A stretch of DNA of 64,000 nucleotides from NCBI GenBank assembly GCA_019279435.1, contig JAAALK010000080.1, forward strand, positions 28,612,778-28,676,777, written 5' to 3'. The position numbers and the translations under genes are program-made. Under the pieces are notes generated by a model that searched no databases, had not been told where the DNA came from, and saw nothing but the letters and a program-made list of their open reading frames with translations. This stretch comes from Zizania palustris. Lineage: Eukaryota; Streptophyta; Magnoliopsida; Poales; Poaceae. Numbering within the stretch: position 1 is the first letter of the stretch; each line of letters starts with the position of its first letter. This document shows, piece by piece, positions 34,637-45,142 of this stretch.

Positions 34637-36424
34637 TTAGTTTTTCCAAAAACGCCTAGGAGTCCTGTGCTCATCGAGCATCGTCCTGGCCATCTCAACT
34701 AGCGTGCGGTTCTTTCGTTCCACAACGCCGTTCTGTGGGGGAGTGTAAGGAGAAGAAAACTGATGGTCCAGACCCTGATCACCACAGAAGCTGACGAACT
34801 GAGAGTTCTTGAACTCAGAGCCGTTGTCGGAGCGAATTGCTCGCATCCGACCATTGTTCTCATTCTTCAGCTTCAAAATCAGGTCATGGACAAATTGAAA
34901 GGTTTCATCCTTAGACTCCAAAAAAAAACCCACGAGAATCGAGAAAAGTCGTCAACAATCACAAGTGCATACCACTTCCCACCGACTGAGCGTACCCGAG
35001 CTGGACCTACAGTGTCCAAATGTAAAAGCTCATCTGGATACGAAGTTATCACCTGAGTCACAGGTGAGTGAGAAGCGGCAACCATTTTCCCATGACGACA
35101 GGGATGACAAACTAGATCGTTCTCCATTTTAAGCTTGGGCAATCCTCGGATGAGGTCCATAGAGCTTAACCTAACTAGCAGATCAAAACTCAAATGACCT
35201 AACCTCCTATGCCACTTCCAGAGCTCAGAAGAAGATCCAGCAATCAAACAACGAGAAGGGCCAAAAGAACTAGAGAAGTCAATTCGAAAAACTTTACCGA
35301 AGGGTAAAATCTGACAAACCAAAGACCCTCTAGAATCAACCACAGAAGAATTGCCCTTCTTAAAACGCACTTCCAAACCATCCTCAAGAAGTTGCGAAAC
35401 AGAGATTAAATTAAAGTTCAGATTTTTAACCAAAGCAACATTCTTTAAAGAGAAATGGTCTGAAATGCTGATTGAGCCTATGCCACTTACTTTCCCTTGA
35501 CCGCTGTTCCCGAATGTGATGTACTCTTTGGAGCTCGGGGGAGTGAGACTGGAGAACCATCTGCGATGTCCCGTCATGTGGCGAGAGCATCCTGAGTCCA
35601 TGATCCAAACATCCTCCAGTCCCCGGTCCTGCACAATCAATGTCTGTAAGTGGGAGCAAATGGTCCGGCACCAGGTTTAGCAAAAGAGCTAAACCAGTGT
35701 CGAGCCATCTGCTCAAAAGATGGAAAGCGAAAACCATCAAAAGAGTTTGGACCAAACGCGGCTCAAAGCGCGGTCCACGGTTCTTCCTAACCCTGCGGCC
35801 ACGAGGTCCAGAACCGTAGCCAACACGGTCTGGAACTCTGCCGGAACGGACACCACCAACTGGATCACGGGTACGAAAACCGTCTCCTCTACCACCACCT
35901 ACACGACGCGGCCTGGCCTCTAGCCTCTCCCCGCGTCGAGGGACACGCGGTCTACCTCCCTGCTGGTAGAACTGCTCCTGATCACTACGAGCCCTCTCTG
36001 CTCTCTCAACCCGCTTCCTCCTGAAGCAGAACTCCGCAAGATGCCCGTCTCTCTGACAGTACTCACAATGATAGGTAGGCTTCTTGGGATGTGGTTGAGG
36101 TTTAGGATTCTTGGGCTTGGTAGTGTTTGGAGTGGTCTTCTTGGGCTGAGAGGGTCCAGGAAGAGAGTCAAGAGAAGTGTGAAGATTTTTGGGCTTTGGA
36201 ACCCAGATAGGTTTCTTGGGTGGAGCTTTAGGTGGTTCATGGATCACTCCATCCTTGGGCTGACAAGCCTGGGAAGACTCAGTGGAGTGAGTCTTGGGAT
36301 ACCTCTGCTCTGGAGTCATTTTACTCCACTCCACTGCCCGGCTAATGGCGCTCTCAAAGTCAGCCTTGGTGTAGGTGTAACCTACCCCAAACCCATCCTG
36401 CCTCTTGAACTGCTGGATCATCAT
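34637..36424 (-). pseudogene. Copia 1 gag 3' end, protease and integrase (frameshifted)
   Basis: Minus-strand coding in at least three frames. The first part (36424-~35640) has a second CCHC knuckle, CEYCQRDGHLAEFC, after a proline/lysine-rich linker. The next (35640-34879) has the protease active site WIMDSGCSRHMTG, the pre-integrase segment with WHRRLGHLSFDLL and CHPCRHGKM, and the start of integrase (LLHLDTVGP, VIVDDFSRFSWVFF). The last (34933-34637) has RSDNGSEFKN and SPYTPPQNGVVERKNRT, the rest of the integrase core, ending abruptly after RRFWKN. The frame breaks make this copy inactive. Confidence 0.88.
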
Positions 36425-36439
36425 GCCAAGCTGTGGCTC

Positions 36440-38392
36440 TCAGGCACTGATCCAACTCAGGATAGAACAGAGGTAAAAGTTCTCATTCTGAGAATCTGCT
36501 AGCTCCTCTCTCAAAGAAGCTAGAACCTCCACCTGAGACAAGCAGGTCTCACACTCACTCTCTACTTGGACAGACTTCCCGGTTTTTAGCTTAATCAACT
36601 CCATTCTAAGAGACAGGCAGTTCTCACAGACAGTGGGTGGAACTGACAATGTCTCAAGCTCTAGCCTAGTCTGCGCAAGCTCAGCTCTCAACCTCTCTAA
36701 ATTACCCAAATGCTCATCGCCCTTGGATTTCAGCTCAGCTAAGGCAGCTAGATGAGATGGGCAATCAACACAGGGTGCGATAACAGTGGCTTGAGCACCT
36801 TTCAGCTCCAGCTGAGCGCTTTCAAGCTCAGTGGCCAAAGCGTCCCTCTCCTCAACCCTTTCTGTGTACCTAGACTTCAGAGTCGACAGGTCACACAGAA
36901 GCACCTCACACTTCGGGCACTCACTGCTATCACCCAAGCAAGGGGAAGAAGATAGACTCTCAATTCTACCGTTGGCCACGGCAAGCTCACTCTCTAACTC
37001 GTCTATCCTTTTCTTAGCCCCCCTAAGCAGTTTCTCCCGATACTTCAACTCCTGACGATTGCTCTCAAGTAAATCAACAATTTCACGCTCATATGATGAT
37101 ACCTTGCTATCGTCGTCGTCGGAGTCGTCGGAGGAGCTCTTTTCTTCTCTATCCCCAAGAGCCATTGAACAGAAGCTCTTGCGGGATCTTCGACGCTGGT
37201 GTGAGCGGCTCTTCGGCTTGTCTCCGAAGGCCATGAAGCAGAGGCCCGCCGGATCATCCTTGTCCTTCCCCTTCCTGATGGCGATCTCCTCATCGCTCGA
37301 GCTCGATGAAGAGGAAGAAGACGTGGATCTCTTGGAGTAGATCTTCTCCATCTCGGCGAAGAAGGCCTTGTCGCGCTTCTTGTTCTCTCGCCGGTAGTCC
37401 TTCAGGGCCTTCTTGAAGAACCGGGTCTTCGGCTTGCCCTTGTTGAAGGAGGGGCTCTCATGCTTGCTGGAGTCGTGGAAGCTGCTGCCGGTGCCCTTCT
37501 TGTATCCACTGCGCTTGGGGCAGTCGGCGATGAAGTGTCCTGGATCACCACATTCAAAGCATCCGGATTTTGTGCCGTGTCTTTTGAACATTCTTTTATC
37601 ATAGACACGACGCACCTGGTTGTTAAAGAGACACAAATCATCATCTCCCAACAACTCAAGCTGGTCCTCAGTGATAGACATCAAGGAGAACCCAGCACAG
37701 CTCACAGCAGAGGGATCAACAGAAGGTGTAGCAAGGGCCAGGGATTTTGATCCAGAGCCAGTGAGATTTGATCTCAACTGGATATCTACCTCAGTGGCCT
37801 TCAGCTTGCTAAACAACTCAGAAATGGTCAAGGTATCGTAAGAAGTACTCTCAACGATAGATGATACCTTGATCTCCCAGATCTTTGGGTCCAAGGTATG
37901 AAGAACCTTGAGCGCCTGCTCGTGATCTGAGACTAACTGAGCACCCTCAGCCTTGTTGTCCCGAAGCTTGTTAATGATCGACTGAAAGCGACCAAACAAA
38001 GCCTCAACAGATTCACCCGGCTTCTGTGTGAAATTCTCATATTCACGCCGGTAGGTCTGATAGAGCCGAGCCTTGACCTGTGCTGTTCCCTCATGGTGTG
38101 CCTTGAGGGTAGCCCAGATCTCTCTCGCAGTGGAGAGATGACTCACACGCTCAAACTCAGTGGGACCTAAACCAGAAAACAAAATGTTCACAGCCTTACT
38201 GTTGCTCAGATGCTGAGCAATGATACCAGCAGTACCATGCTCAGCGACTGGCAAAATGACAAACGTGCTGTGAATGCAAATGTCCCATATGTCCGAACCC
38301 TGGCTCATGAGATAGGCTCGCATGCGAGTCTTCCAATAATTATAGCCATAGGCTTCCAAGGACGGGACCTTGCCAGGAGACGTCATAGTCAC
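36440..38392 (-). CDS. Copia 1 Gag polyprotein (650 aa)
   Basis: Starts MTMTSPGKVPSLEAYGYNYW, about 60 bp inside the 5' LTR. The N-terminal half has the Copia Gag region (FSGLGPTEFERVSHLSTARE, LYQTYRREYENFTQKPGESV), then a CCHC knuckle CFECGDPGHFIADC. An acidic/serine-rich stretch and a long heptad-rich segment (coiled-coil-like) make up the C-terminal half. The reading frame stops at 36440 but Gag-like sequence with a second knuckle goes on in another frame, so the protein is probably shortened by a shift near 36430. Confidence 0.88.
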   Translation of the reverse strand: MTMTSPGKVPSLEAYGYNYWKTRMRAYLMSQGSDIWDICIHSTFVILPVAEHGTAGIIAQHLSNSKAVNILFSGLGPTEFERVSHLSTAREIWATLKAHHEGTAQVKARLYQTYRREYENFTQKPGESVEALFGRFQSIINKLRDNKAEGAQLVSDHEQALKVLHTLDPKIWEIKVSSIVESTSYDTLTISELFSKLKATEVDIQLRSNLTGSGSKSLALATPSVDPSAVSCAGFSLMSITEDQLELLGDDDLCLFNNQVRRVYDKRMFKRHGTKSGCFECGDPGHFIADCPKRSGYKKGTGSSFHDSSKHESPSFNKGKPKTRFFKKALKDYRRENKKRDKAFFAEMEKIYSKRSTSSSSSSSSSDEEIAIRKGKDKDDPAGLCFMAFGDKPKSRSHQRRRSRKSFCSMALGDREEKSSSDDSDDDDSKVSSYEREIVDLLESNRQELKYREKLLRGAKKRIDELESELAVANGRIESLSSSPCLGDSSECPKCEVLLCDLSTLKSRYTERVEERDALATELESAQLELKGAQATVIAPCVDCPSHLAALAELKSKGDEHLGNLERLRAELAQTRLELETLSVPPTVCENCLSLRMELIKLKTGKSVQVESECETCLSQVEVLASLREELADSQNENFYLCSILSWISA

Positions 38393-38451
38393 TACAGAGG
38401 TTTAGAACCGGTTAAGGTATGGAAAAACCCTAACCTTGCTCTGATACCACT

Positions 38452-40467
38452 TGTAGGACCGAAAGTAGCGACCAGAGGGGGGGTGAATGGGCGCCTTAAA
38501 AATTCTTTCGAATCAATGGCCTAATCCCAATACCCAACGCACCTCAAAAGACTACGCAGCAGAAAATAAACAGAAGGCCTAAGTCTAAAGGTTTCTAACC
38601 TAAAAGCAACTGATGATAAACAGATTAATACTAAAGTAGTGCAACTAGGCAGATGAACAAGGTGTAACAGGCCTAAACTTCTCAATGAAATGATCTAAGA
38701 ATGTATAAGATGAAAAGAGAAGTTACTGTCCAAATTTGTCTCCTGTTCGGAACTTGGCGAAACCCCCTTCACACGTCGAGGTCTGCTTCGAAGGTTGGTG
38801 ACGGAGTCTGTCCGAGATGCCGAAGGTGTTACGGTCTAGCCTAGTTCGAAGTGACAAGATGCGAAGAGTACTTCGGAGCGAAGTATAACAGTGCTGGAGC
38901 CTGGTTCGAAGTATGTACTTCGAAGTCAAGGCTTCGAACACAGCTTCGAACCAAGAGCTTCGGACCAAAGTGACAGAGTCGGAGCCTGCTTCGAAGTGTG
39001 CACTTCGAAGACAGAACTTCGAACACAACTTTGAACCAAAAGCTTCGAAACAAAACCTTCGAACAGAAAGCTTCGAACACAACACACAAACGGACAAACT
39101 TCGAACAAAGAAGCGAAGCCTTTCACGCGACAGAAAAACAAGTCCGAAGCCAATGCTCTACCTTCGAAAAGAGCAAGCTCCGAAAAGAGAGGCGAAGGGT
39201 GACACGCTACACAGAACTCAGTGCGAGGCCTAGCGGAGCTACAAGCTTCGAACCCAACTTCAAAACTTGACGAAGTATGGACTTCGAACAGATAGGGCCG
39301 AAGCCCCTTCGCACTATTGTTCGAAGTATGCGATGCTGACGATCAGAAAGATGCTTCGAAGCTTAGCAACACAGAACGCAAACCAAATACCGAAGATCGA
39401 ACGAAGCCTTCGAAAGAGATAAATCGAAGCCTACCCCGCGAAACTGAGGGGCTTCGAACAGAGAGTAGCTTCGCTCGAAACACAGCCAAAAGGTGACAGA
39501 CCCTGTCAGCCTCGATCAAAAGGCTGTGCAGTAGAAGGTGAAAAGCTGCACGGACTACTGTAGCTACAGGAAAGTAGTACTACTTGCAACAACAAGAACT
39601 AGTACTCAGTTTGTGAAGAACAGAAGCAACAGAAGAAGCTTCTCCTCAAGAAATAAATTCATCAGCCCGTAGCTAAAGCAATAACTCTCCAAACCAAACA
39701 AGTGCGACAAATAAAATCAGCAGGGACCAAGGCTTAAATGCATCCAAGAGTTTAGAATAAGAATAATGCACAAACAGGAAGGAACACAAGCCTGGCGGCG
39801 CACACAGGAGAGAGAAACCGAGAGACAAAATGACCCAAAGAGTGGATTTGATTTCAGCACAAAGGGGTAGTCCAAACCCTAGGGATTGGGGTCCTATTTA
39901 TAGGCAGCCCAACACTAGGAATATTCTACCATCCCCTTAGGGTTTTTACAGACTCAAAATAAAGGAAAAGACTCTACTGCCCTTAGGAATTTTTACAGAC
40001 ACAACTGACTGACTGTGGGCCTAGAGATACAGATGACATACCCGGAAGCTAAGTTTTCGTAGCGACTACGGCTTCTCTTCTGGACAGTCGGATACAGAAT
40101 CAATGGTTGTCAGTTTTACGCCGAAACCGACAAAGCCTCCACGAGCTTTGTACCAGGTACCCGGATTGGGCCGGCCCGACTCCGCAGCTCTCTCAGCCCG
40201 GCAATCGCTCACCGCCCGTGTACCTGAGTCAGTCCTGGTCAACAGCCCAGTGGGTCTTCTACTGCTTCTGGCCCATGCACCCGGATTGGGCCAGCCCGAC
40301 TTCGCAGCCTCCTCTGCCCGACAGTCGCTCGCTGCCCGTGTACCTGAGTCACACGCGGCCCATGAAACAGCAGATCTCTTCTCTTCCTCAGTCCTCTTTG
40401 ACTATCGTTGACAATGACTCATCACTTCTGGAGCCATGAGGCCCACGCTATTCAGCATGGCTCCTCA
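38452..40467 (-). repeat. 5' LTR of Copia 1
   Basis: 2016 bp; carries the same TTCGAA-rich block (38844-39460) as the 3' LTR. Its end GGTCCTACA is followed on the minus strand by the PBS. Confidence 0.92.
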
Positions 40468-40472
40468 GCGGC

Positions 40473-40582
40473 CTGTTTTGACAACTCAGCTAGAAGTTGT
40501 AGCCCCTTGTGCCCCTTCTTTACCAATTCTTCAAGTTCTGCATCCATCTACACAAAAGAGCAAATTGACATATATATCACAA
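40473..40582 (-). pseudogene. N-terminal piece of PIF transposase copy A
   Basis: Read on the minus strand from 40550 this gives MDAELEELVKKGHKGLQLLA and ends at the Copia 1 insertion point. The same sequence is uninterrupted in copy B (41590-41515), which confirms the insertion site. Confidence 0.85.
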
Positions 40583-40991
40583 CTAGTCAGAGGCCTGTGC
40601 TTTGCAACAGAATCTTATTTTATAATAGGTTTTTTATTTTCGCGCAAAATACATAATTAAAAGACTGAAATATAAATACAATTTTCTTTTTTATTCTTTT
40701 TCCTTTTTTTCTTTTTTTTTCTTTTCTTCTTTCTTTCTCACGCAATGAGCGCATGCATGCACAGGGGCGGGCGGTTGCACAGGGGGCGCAGGGGGCGGGG
40801 CAGTTGAGCGCACGTTGCGCTTGCGACGGGGCCTGGCGGTTGCACCGGTTTTATTAGGACGGTTTTATTAGGGCAGTTGCACCGGTTTTTTTAGGGTATA
40901 AGTTTTAATTGGTTTTTTATGGGAAGTGAGAGGCGTGGACGGAGAGGGAGGCTGCGGACGGATGACCACTATCCGCTTTATATTAGTTAAG
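40583..40991. mobile_element. Unclassified insertion between two copies of the transposase segment
   Basis: About 409 bp with no match to the neighbouring PIF sequence. It starts CTAGTCAGAGGCCTGTGCTTTGC and ends CTTTATATTAGTTAAG, contains a long pyrimidine run (40680-40738) and a GC-rich GGGGCGGGCGG segment (40764-40860). The ends resemble a small grass repeat carrying a 'GCCTGTGCTTTGC' terminus, but I could not define inverted repeats or a target duplication. Confidence 0.4.
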
Positions 40992-41590
40992 ATGCCGACA
41001 TGTGTGGTTCACAACCTCATCTGCACGCACTGAAACTTTGATATGTGACCCATCTATAGCACCAATAGCATATGTGAAGTGAGGCCAAAATGATCTTCTC
41101 TATCTTTTGTATGCTCAGTAGTAAAAGTAGGGTCTCTCGATTTGATACTCTCTTTTCCTAATTTTCGCAAACATAGCAATACTTCCTTAAACTTCATGTG
41201 AACCATCCATAAAGATCTTTGAAATCAATTTTCAACTTGGGAGAATGATTGAGGGCCTCCAACAATCCACAAAAACATGGCTAATGACTCCACAGATGAA
41301 AAATTACTTGTAGAGCTCAATCCATAGTTGGATACAAGCAAATCATGGAGTGACCAGAAAACCTCAGGAGTCATCCTAAACATATTGTAAAAATATATAG
41401 AATGAGCTAAGAACTCTTCAACCCATTCAATTTTAGTTTGGTGAGGATCTCTGTAACTACTTTTGTTCAAGTACCTCGTAGAGTATTGGTCACCTAAGTA
41501 ACCAATAGTGGCGGCCTGTTTTGACAACTCAGCTAGAAGTTGTAGCCCCTTGTGCCCCTTCTTTACCAATTCTTCAAGTTCTGCATCCAT
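40992..41590 (-). pseudogene. PIF/Harbinger transposase, partial copy B
   Basis: A second copy of the N-terminal transposase region. It begins MDAELEELVKKGHKG at 41590 and continues into YFYNMFRMTPEVFWSLHDLL, stopping in similarity at 40992 inside the part that encodes the first catalytic D. It matches 31559-32084 plus 40473-40582 with few differences, so it is a local duplication. It lacks the C-terminal two thirds. Confidence 0.85.
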
Positions 41591-41933
41591 CTACACAAAA
41601 GAGCAAATTGACATATATATCACAAGTTATGATGACTCACATACAAAATACAAACATAATGATTGTCATACATATCATAATCAATAACAATGAAGAGTTC
41701 CATACACAATCACAATGAAAGGTTTCATACACAATCATAATGAAATGTTCCATACACAATAACAATGAAAGATTCCATACACAATCACAATGAAAACATA
41801 AAAGATCATGGTGATTGCTTCATTTCATGTTCTCTCTTCGACCAATCAAGTCTCCCTTCAATTGTTTCAAATGAGTTGAGGAGCTCTCTAATTTTAGGTA
41901 TTATGATGAGCAAGGTGGTTGTAAGCATAAGTG

Positions 41934-42894
41934 TTATTTTTCTTCCACTCCACATTCTTTCAACATTTTCATAGCCGTTGCAATTGAAGGAACTTGGCTA
42001 TGCATTGTAGGTGCAGATGAAGCTTCAATACTTGTTGTTATTTTGTTCACTCTCTCTTCAATCTTGCCGCAAGTTTGTTTGTACAAACGTAAAAATGGGC
42101 TTTTTTCCTCCTTGTCATGCACACAAGTAGAAGAAGGGACTTTACGCTTCTTGCCTTTGTCCGTCTCACACACTTCATTATCACTAGTACTATTAGACAA
42201 ATCTGCAGGTATGGAAGCAGATGCTCGAGTAACATGTGCACTTCCAAACATGATGTGCATCGCCTCCAAGTTATCTGAACCACGTTTTCTAAACTACACA
42301 TGCTTGCATTGCCTTTTATTTGTAAGACTGTGACATATCTACAATGTATTAGTAAAGCAGATGCTCGAGTAACATGTGCACTTCCAAACATGATGTGCAT
42401 CGCCTCCAAGTTATCTGAACCACGTTTTCTAAACTACACATGCTTGCATTGCCTTTTATTTGTAAGACTGTGACATATCTACAATGTATTAGTAATGTTA
42501 ACTACTACAAAACAACCAAGATAACTAACGAATGTACAAATGTTATGGCACTCACCGCAAGATGTCCATACCACCAATTATCAGAACAATCCACAATTTG
42601 TTTTACATCATTCTATCCAAGTCCAGTGGCAACATGTTTTAACTTCATAAAAATAGTATAACTTCTTTTTAGGCTATCCCATTTATTTTTAAATTGAAAG
42701 TGTTCTAGTTTCTGACCAGTTTTCTCTTCAAACTTTTCAACAACATTCTTCCATCCGAGTCTATTCAAATGATCTAATGGCCTATGCCCAACATTAACCT
42801 CTCGCATGCATATATCACAGAAGTGCTTCATATTTTCCTTATCCCATACCGTCTTCTCAACCATTCTAGTGTCAATATAAATGATGAACAACAA
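41934..42894 (-). pseudogene. PIF/Harbinger ORF1, Myb/SANT-like protein (disrupted)
   Basis: Minus strand. The upstream part (42894-42613) has a Myb/SANT-like domain: FCDICMREVNVGHRPLDHLN, RLGWKNVVEKFEEKTG and FKNKWDSLKRSYTIFMKLK. The downstream part (42269-41934) has a lysine-rich, serine-rich segment (GKKRKVPSS) and an end rich in charged residues (MKMLKECGVEEK). The two lie in different exons or frames, and a 140-bp tandem duplication (42215-42494) sits between them. In PIF elements this protein binds DNA and helps bring the transposase to the ends. Confidence 0.75.
42215..42494. repeat. Perfect-looking 140-bp tandem duplication in PIF ORF1
   Basis: The segment starting AAGCAGATGCTCGAGTAACA at 42215 is repeated immediately at 42355, continuing to TATTAGTAA near 42495. 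I see no differences between the copies. Confidence 0.85.
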
Positions 42895-43299
42895 TATTCA
42901 TGAAATACATCTCATCGGGTACTAACAATCACAAAAATCACACTGAAAAATTTCTCTAGTTAGTCAAGAGGGAGAAATTACCTTATGCAACCCAAGATCT
43001 GGGTGCTGCCGTTCGAGTGGAGGGGTGCTGCCGGGTGTTGAGGTAGAGCAGGGAGTTGGGGAGGGGAGTCCGACGCTAGGTGGCGTGTGGGAGGGACCCT
43101 AGCCAGCGGGAGCAAGACCCTAGCCGACAGAAAGAACCCAAGCCGACGGAAGGGTTCCGGGGCAGAGTAGAGGAGGGTCGCCGGGGAGAGGGTCATGGGG
43201 GAGAGGGCCGGTGGGAGGAGGGGGTCGCCGGGGAGAGCGTTGCGGGAGAGGCAGCCAACTAGGGTTCTGTGAGTGGGGGAGAGAGGGTCGCGGGGGAGG

Positions 43300-44730
43300 T
43301 GTAGGATCGATGTACCGACTAGAGGGGGGTGAATAGGCGGTTTTTAAAACTAATTCGATTTCAGTTAAACAATGATCAAGGTCCTAAGACAATGGTAGCA
43401 AACCGCTAGATCAGGTATATTACTCTAGAAAAGTAAGCTTGCACAAATAAACTTGCTCGAAGATAAAGGGACAAGAGACAACCGAATTTTATCCCGAGGT
43501 TCGGAAATTTGCCAATTTCCTACGTTCTCGTTGAGGCGAGTTTCACTTGACCGCTCTCTTCACCAAGCCTCGGATTTCTCAAAGAGAAATTAGCTTGAAG
43601 ATGAGCCGGCACCGGAAGTGCAACTCTCGGGCCTCGATCACTAGTGGTAGCTCTTCTCCACTCCGGATAGGCGAGCTCCAACCTTCACAACCTCCCGGGT
43701 CTCCTCCACAACCTTCTAGGAGAGATCACCGGTTTCTTCTCCAAGCCGTCTAGGAGATGGCAATCTCCAAGAGTAACAAGCTGCAATCAAAGCTAGGAGA
43801 AGAGGATCAAGTGCCAAAATGCCAATGCAATGCAATTCACTCAATCACTTGATCACCCCTTTTTCTTCCCAACCTCACTAGTGCTCAAATTAGTGCTCAA
43901 TGGTGGGAGAGACTCTCTTGTGCTCAAGAATGCTTAAATGAATGCCAAAAGTATAGCAAAGGAGCTGTAGCCAGGGTTTATATAGCCACACACCCAGAAA
44001 CTAGCCGTTACACAAGTTAGGTGGCTCTCTACGCATTGTCGGTCTGACCGCCCATCTTGGGCCGGTCTGACCGACCTCAACTGCAACGGCTAGAAAACTA
44101 GCCGTTTACTGATGTGACAGGACGCCTCGGTCTGACCGGCCATGCTGGCCAGGTCAGACCGGCCCTACCCGGTCTGACCGGCCATCGGCTCGGTCGGACT
44201 GATAGTGCTCCCGTCGGCTCTGTAAACCAGCAATTTTCCAACGCGCGCAACCCGGTCGGACCGGCCCCCTGGCCGGTCGGACCGCCCAACTCCAGCCGGT
44301 CTGACCGGACCCACATGGTCGGTCAGACCGCCAGGGTCAGACAACTCCAACAAAACGCTGCAATATGTTTTTCAAGGAATTTGCCAAAATAGCAACTTTT
44401 GCAACAATCACACATGATCAAAAGATACTATATGCAATGCAAATTGGCACTTGAAAATCAACTCATAACCAAGATGCAACCCCTCTTATAGTACGGCAAA
44501 AAAACAGAATTTAAACCTATCCTAATTGATCGCTCCAAACACCTCGATCAATTTCTAGATTCCTTCAAACCTTTTGCCGTAGCCTTTAAACATCCAGATC
44601 TTCGGGTTTTCCATCTTGTGCTCCATTTGCGCGGGACCTACTCATTTCCTTCACACTTAAGAAAAAATATTAGTCCACAAACACATGTTTATCATTAATT
44701 ACCAAAACTCACATAGGGCCTAGATCTTCA
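43300..44730 (-). repeat. 3' LTR of Copia 2 with GGTCNGACC array
   Basis: 1431 bp. Between 44038 and 44331 the near-palindrome GGTC(T/A/G)GACC occurs nine times, plus one altered copy, often extended to CCGGTCNGACCGG(C/A). Confidence 0.93.
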
Positions 44731-45142
44731 ATCTCCCCCTTTTTGGTAATTGATGACAAACACTTCAGAGATAAAGAAATATGTTAAAGTAGAAGTATCC
44801 ACAATTAAGCGCAAAGCTCCCCCTGAAGAAATGATGGGGTACAAGTATATGGAGCAAGATATGAGTGATAATTCCAAACACAATTCACAAATTCAATGAA
44901 GCAAAGAGAGTTTTTCATAATGAAGGCAAATAGTTCAAATTAAGTTCAGTACGATAAGGAAAGCAAATAGTGTTCGTTATACAAACAACCAAAGATAGAT
45001 AGAGATATATATAAAAAGACTTCCTTCCTAATCTCTCCTGCTTACTACTGCTTCCTTCTTCCTTAACCTTCTGTTGTCTTCTCCCCTACTGCAAATTTCT
45101 ACTTCTTCTCCCCCTTTTGGCATCAAGAACCAAAAAGAGAGA
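44731..45142 (-). other. Non-coding stretch between ORF3 and the 3' LTR of Copia 2
   Basis: Contains the polypurine tract next to 44730 and AT-rich sequence; no ORF. Confidence 0.6.

Larger units (their letters stand above)
32085..40467 (-). mobile_element. Copia element 1, Sirevirus-like, lacking RT and RNase H
   Basis: 8383 bp, flanked by GCGGC (32080-32084 and 40468-40472), inserted in the N-terminal part of the PIF transposase gene. LTRs about 2.0 kb: 32085-34103 (3') and 38452-40467 (5'), starting TGAGGAGCC and ending GGTCCTACA on the minus strand. Next to the 5' LTR is a primer-binding site GTGGTATCAGAGC; next to the 3' LTR a polypurine tract AAGGGGGAGAT. The interior has a long gag with zinc knuckles, protease and integrase, then stops; no RT or RNase H is present. 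A long gag, long LTRs and this PBS fit the Sirevirus lineage (inference). Mobilisation would need enzymes from another copy. Confidence 0.92.

Noticed and set aside
38441..38460. tRNA-like sequence TGGTATCAGAGC
   Set aside because: It is the retrotransposon primer-binding site, complementary to initiator tRNA, not a tRNA gene.
44038..44331. Regularly repeated GGTCNGACC motif as a CRISPR-like array
   Set aside because: Spacing is irregular, the motif is only 9-15 bp, and this is plant LTR DNA.
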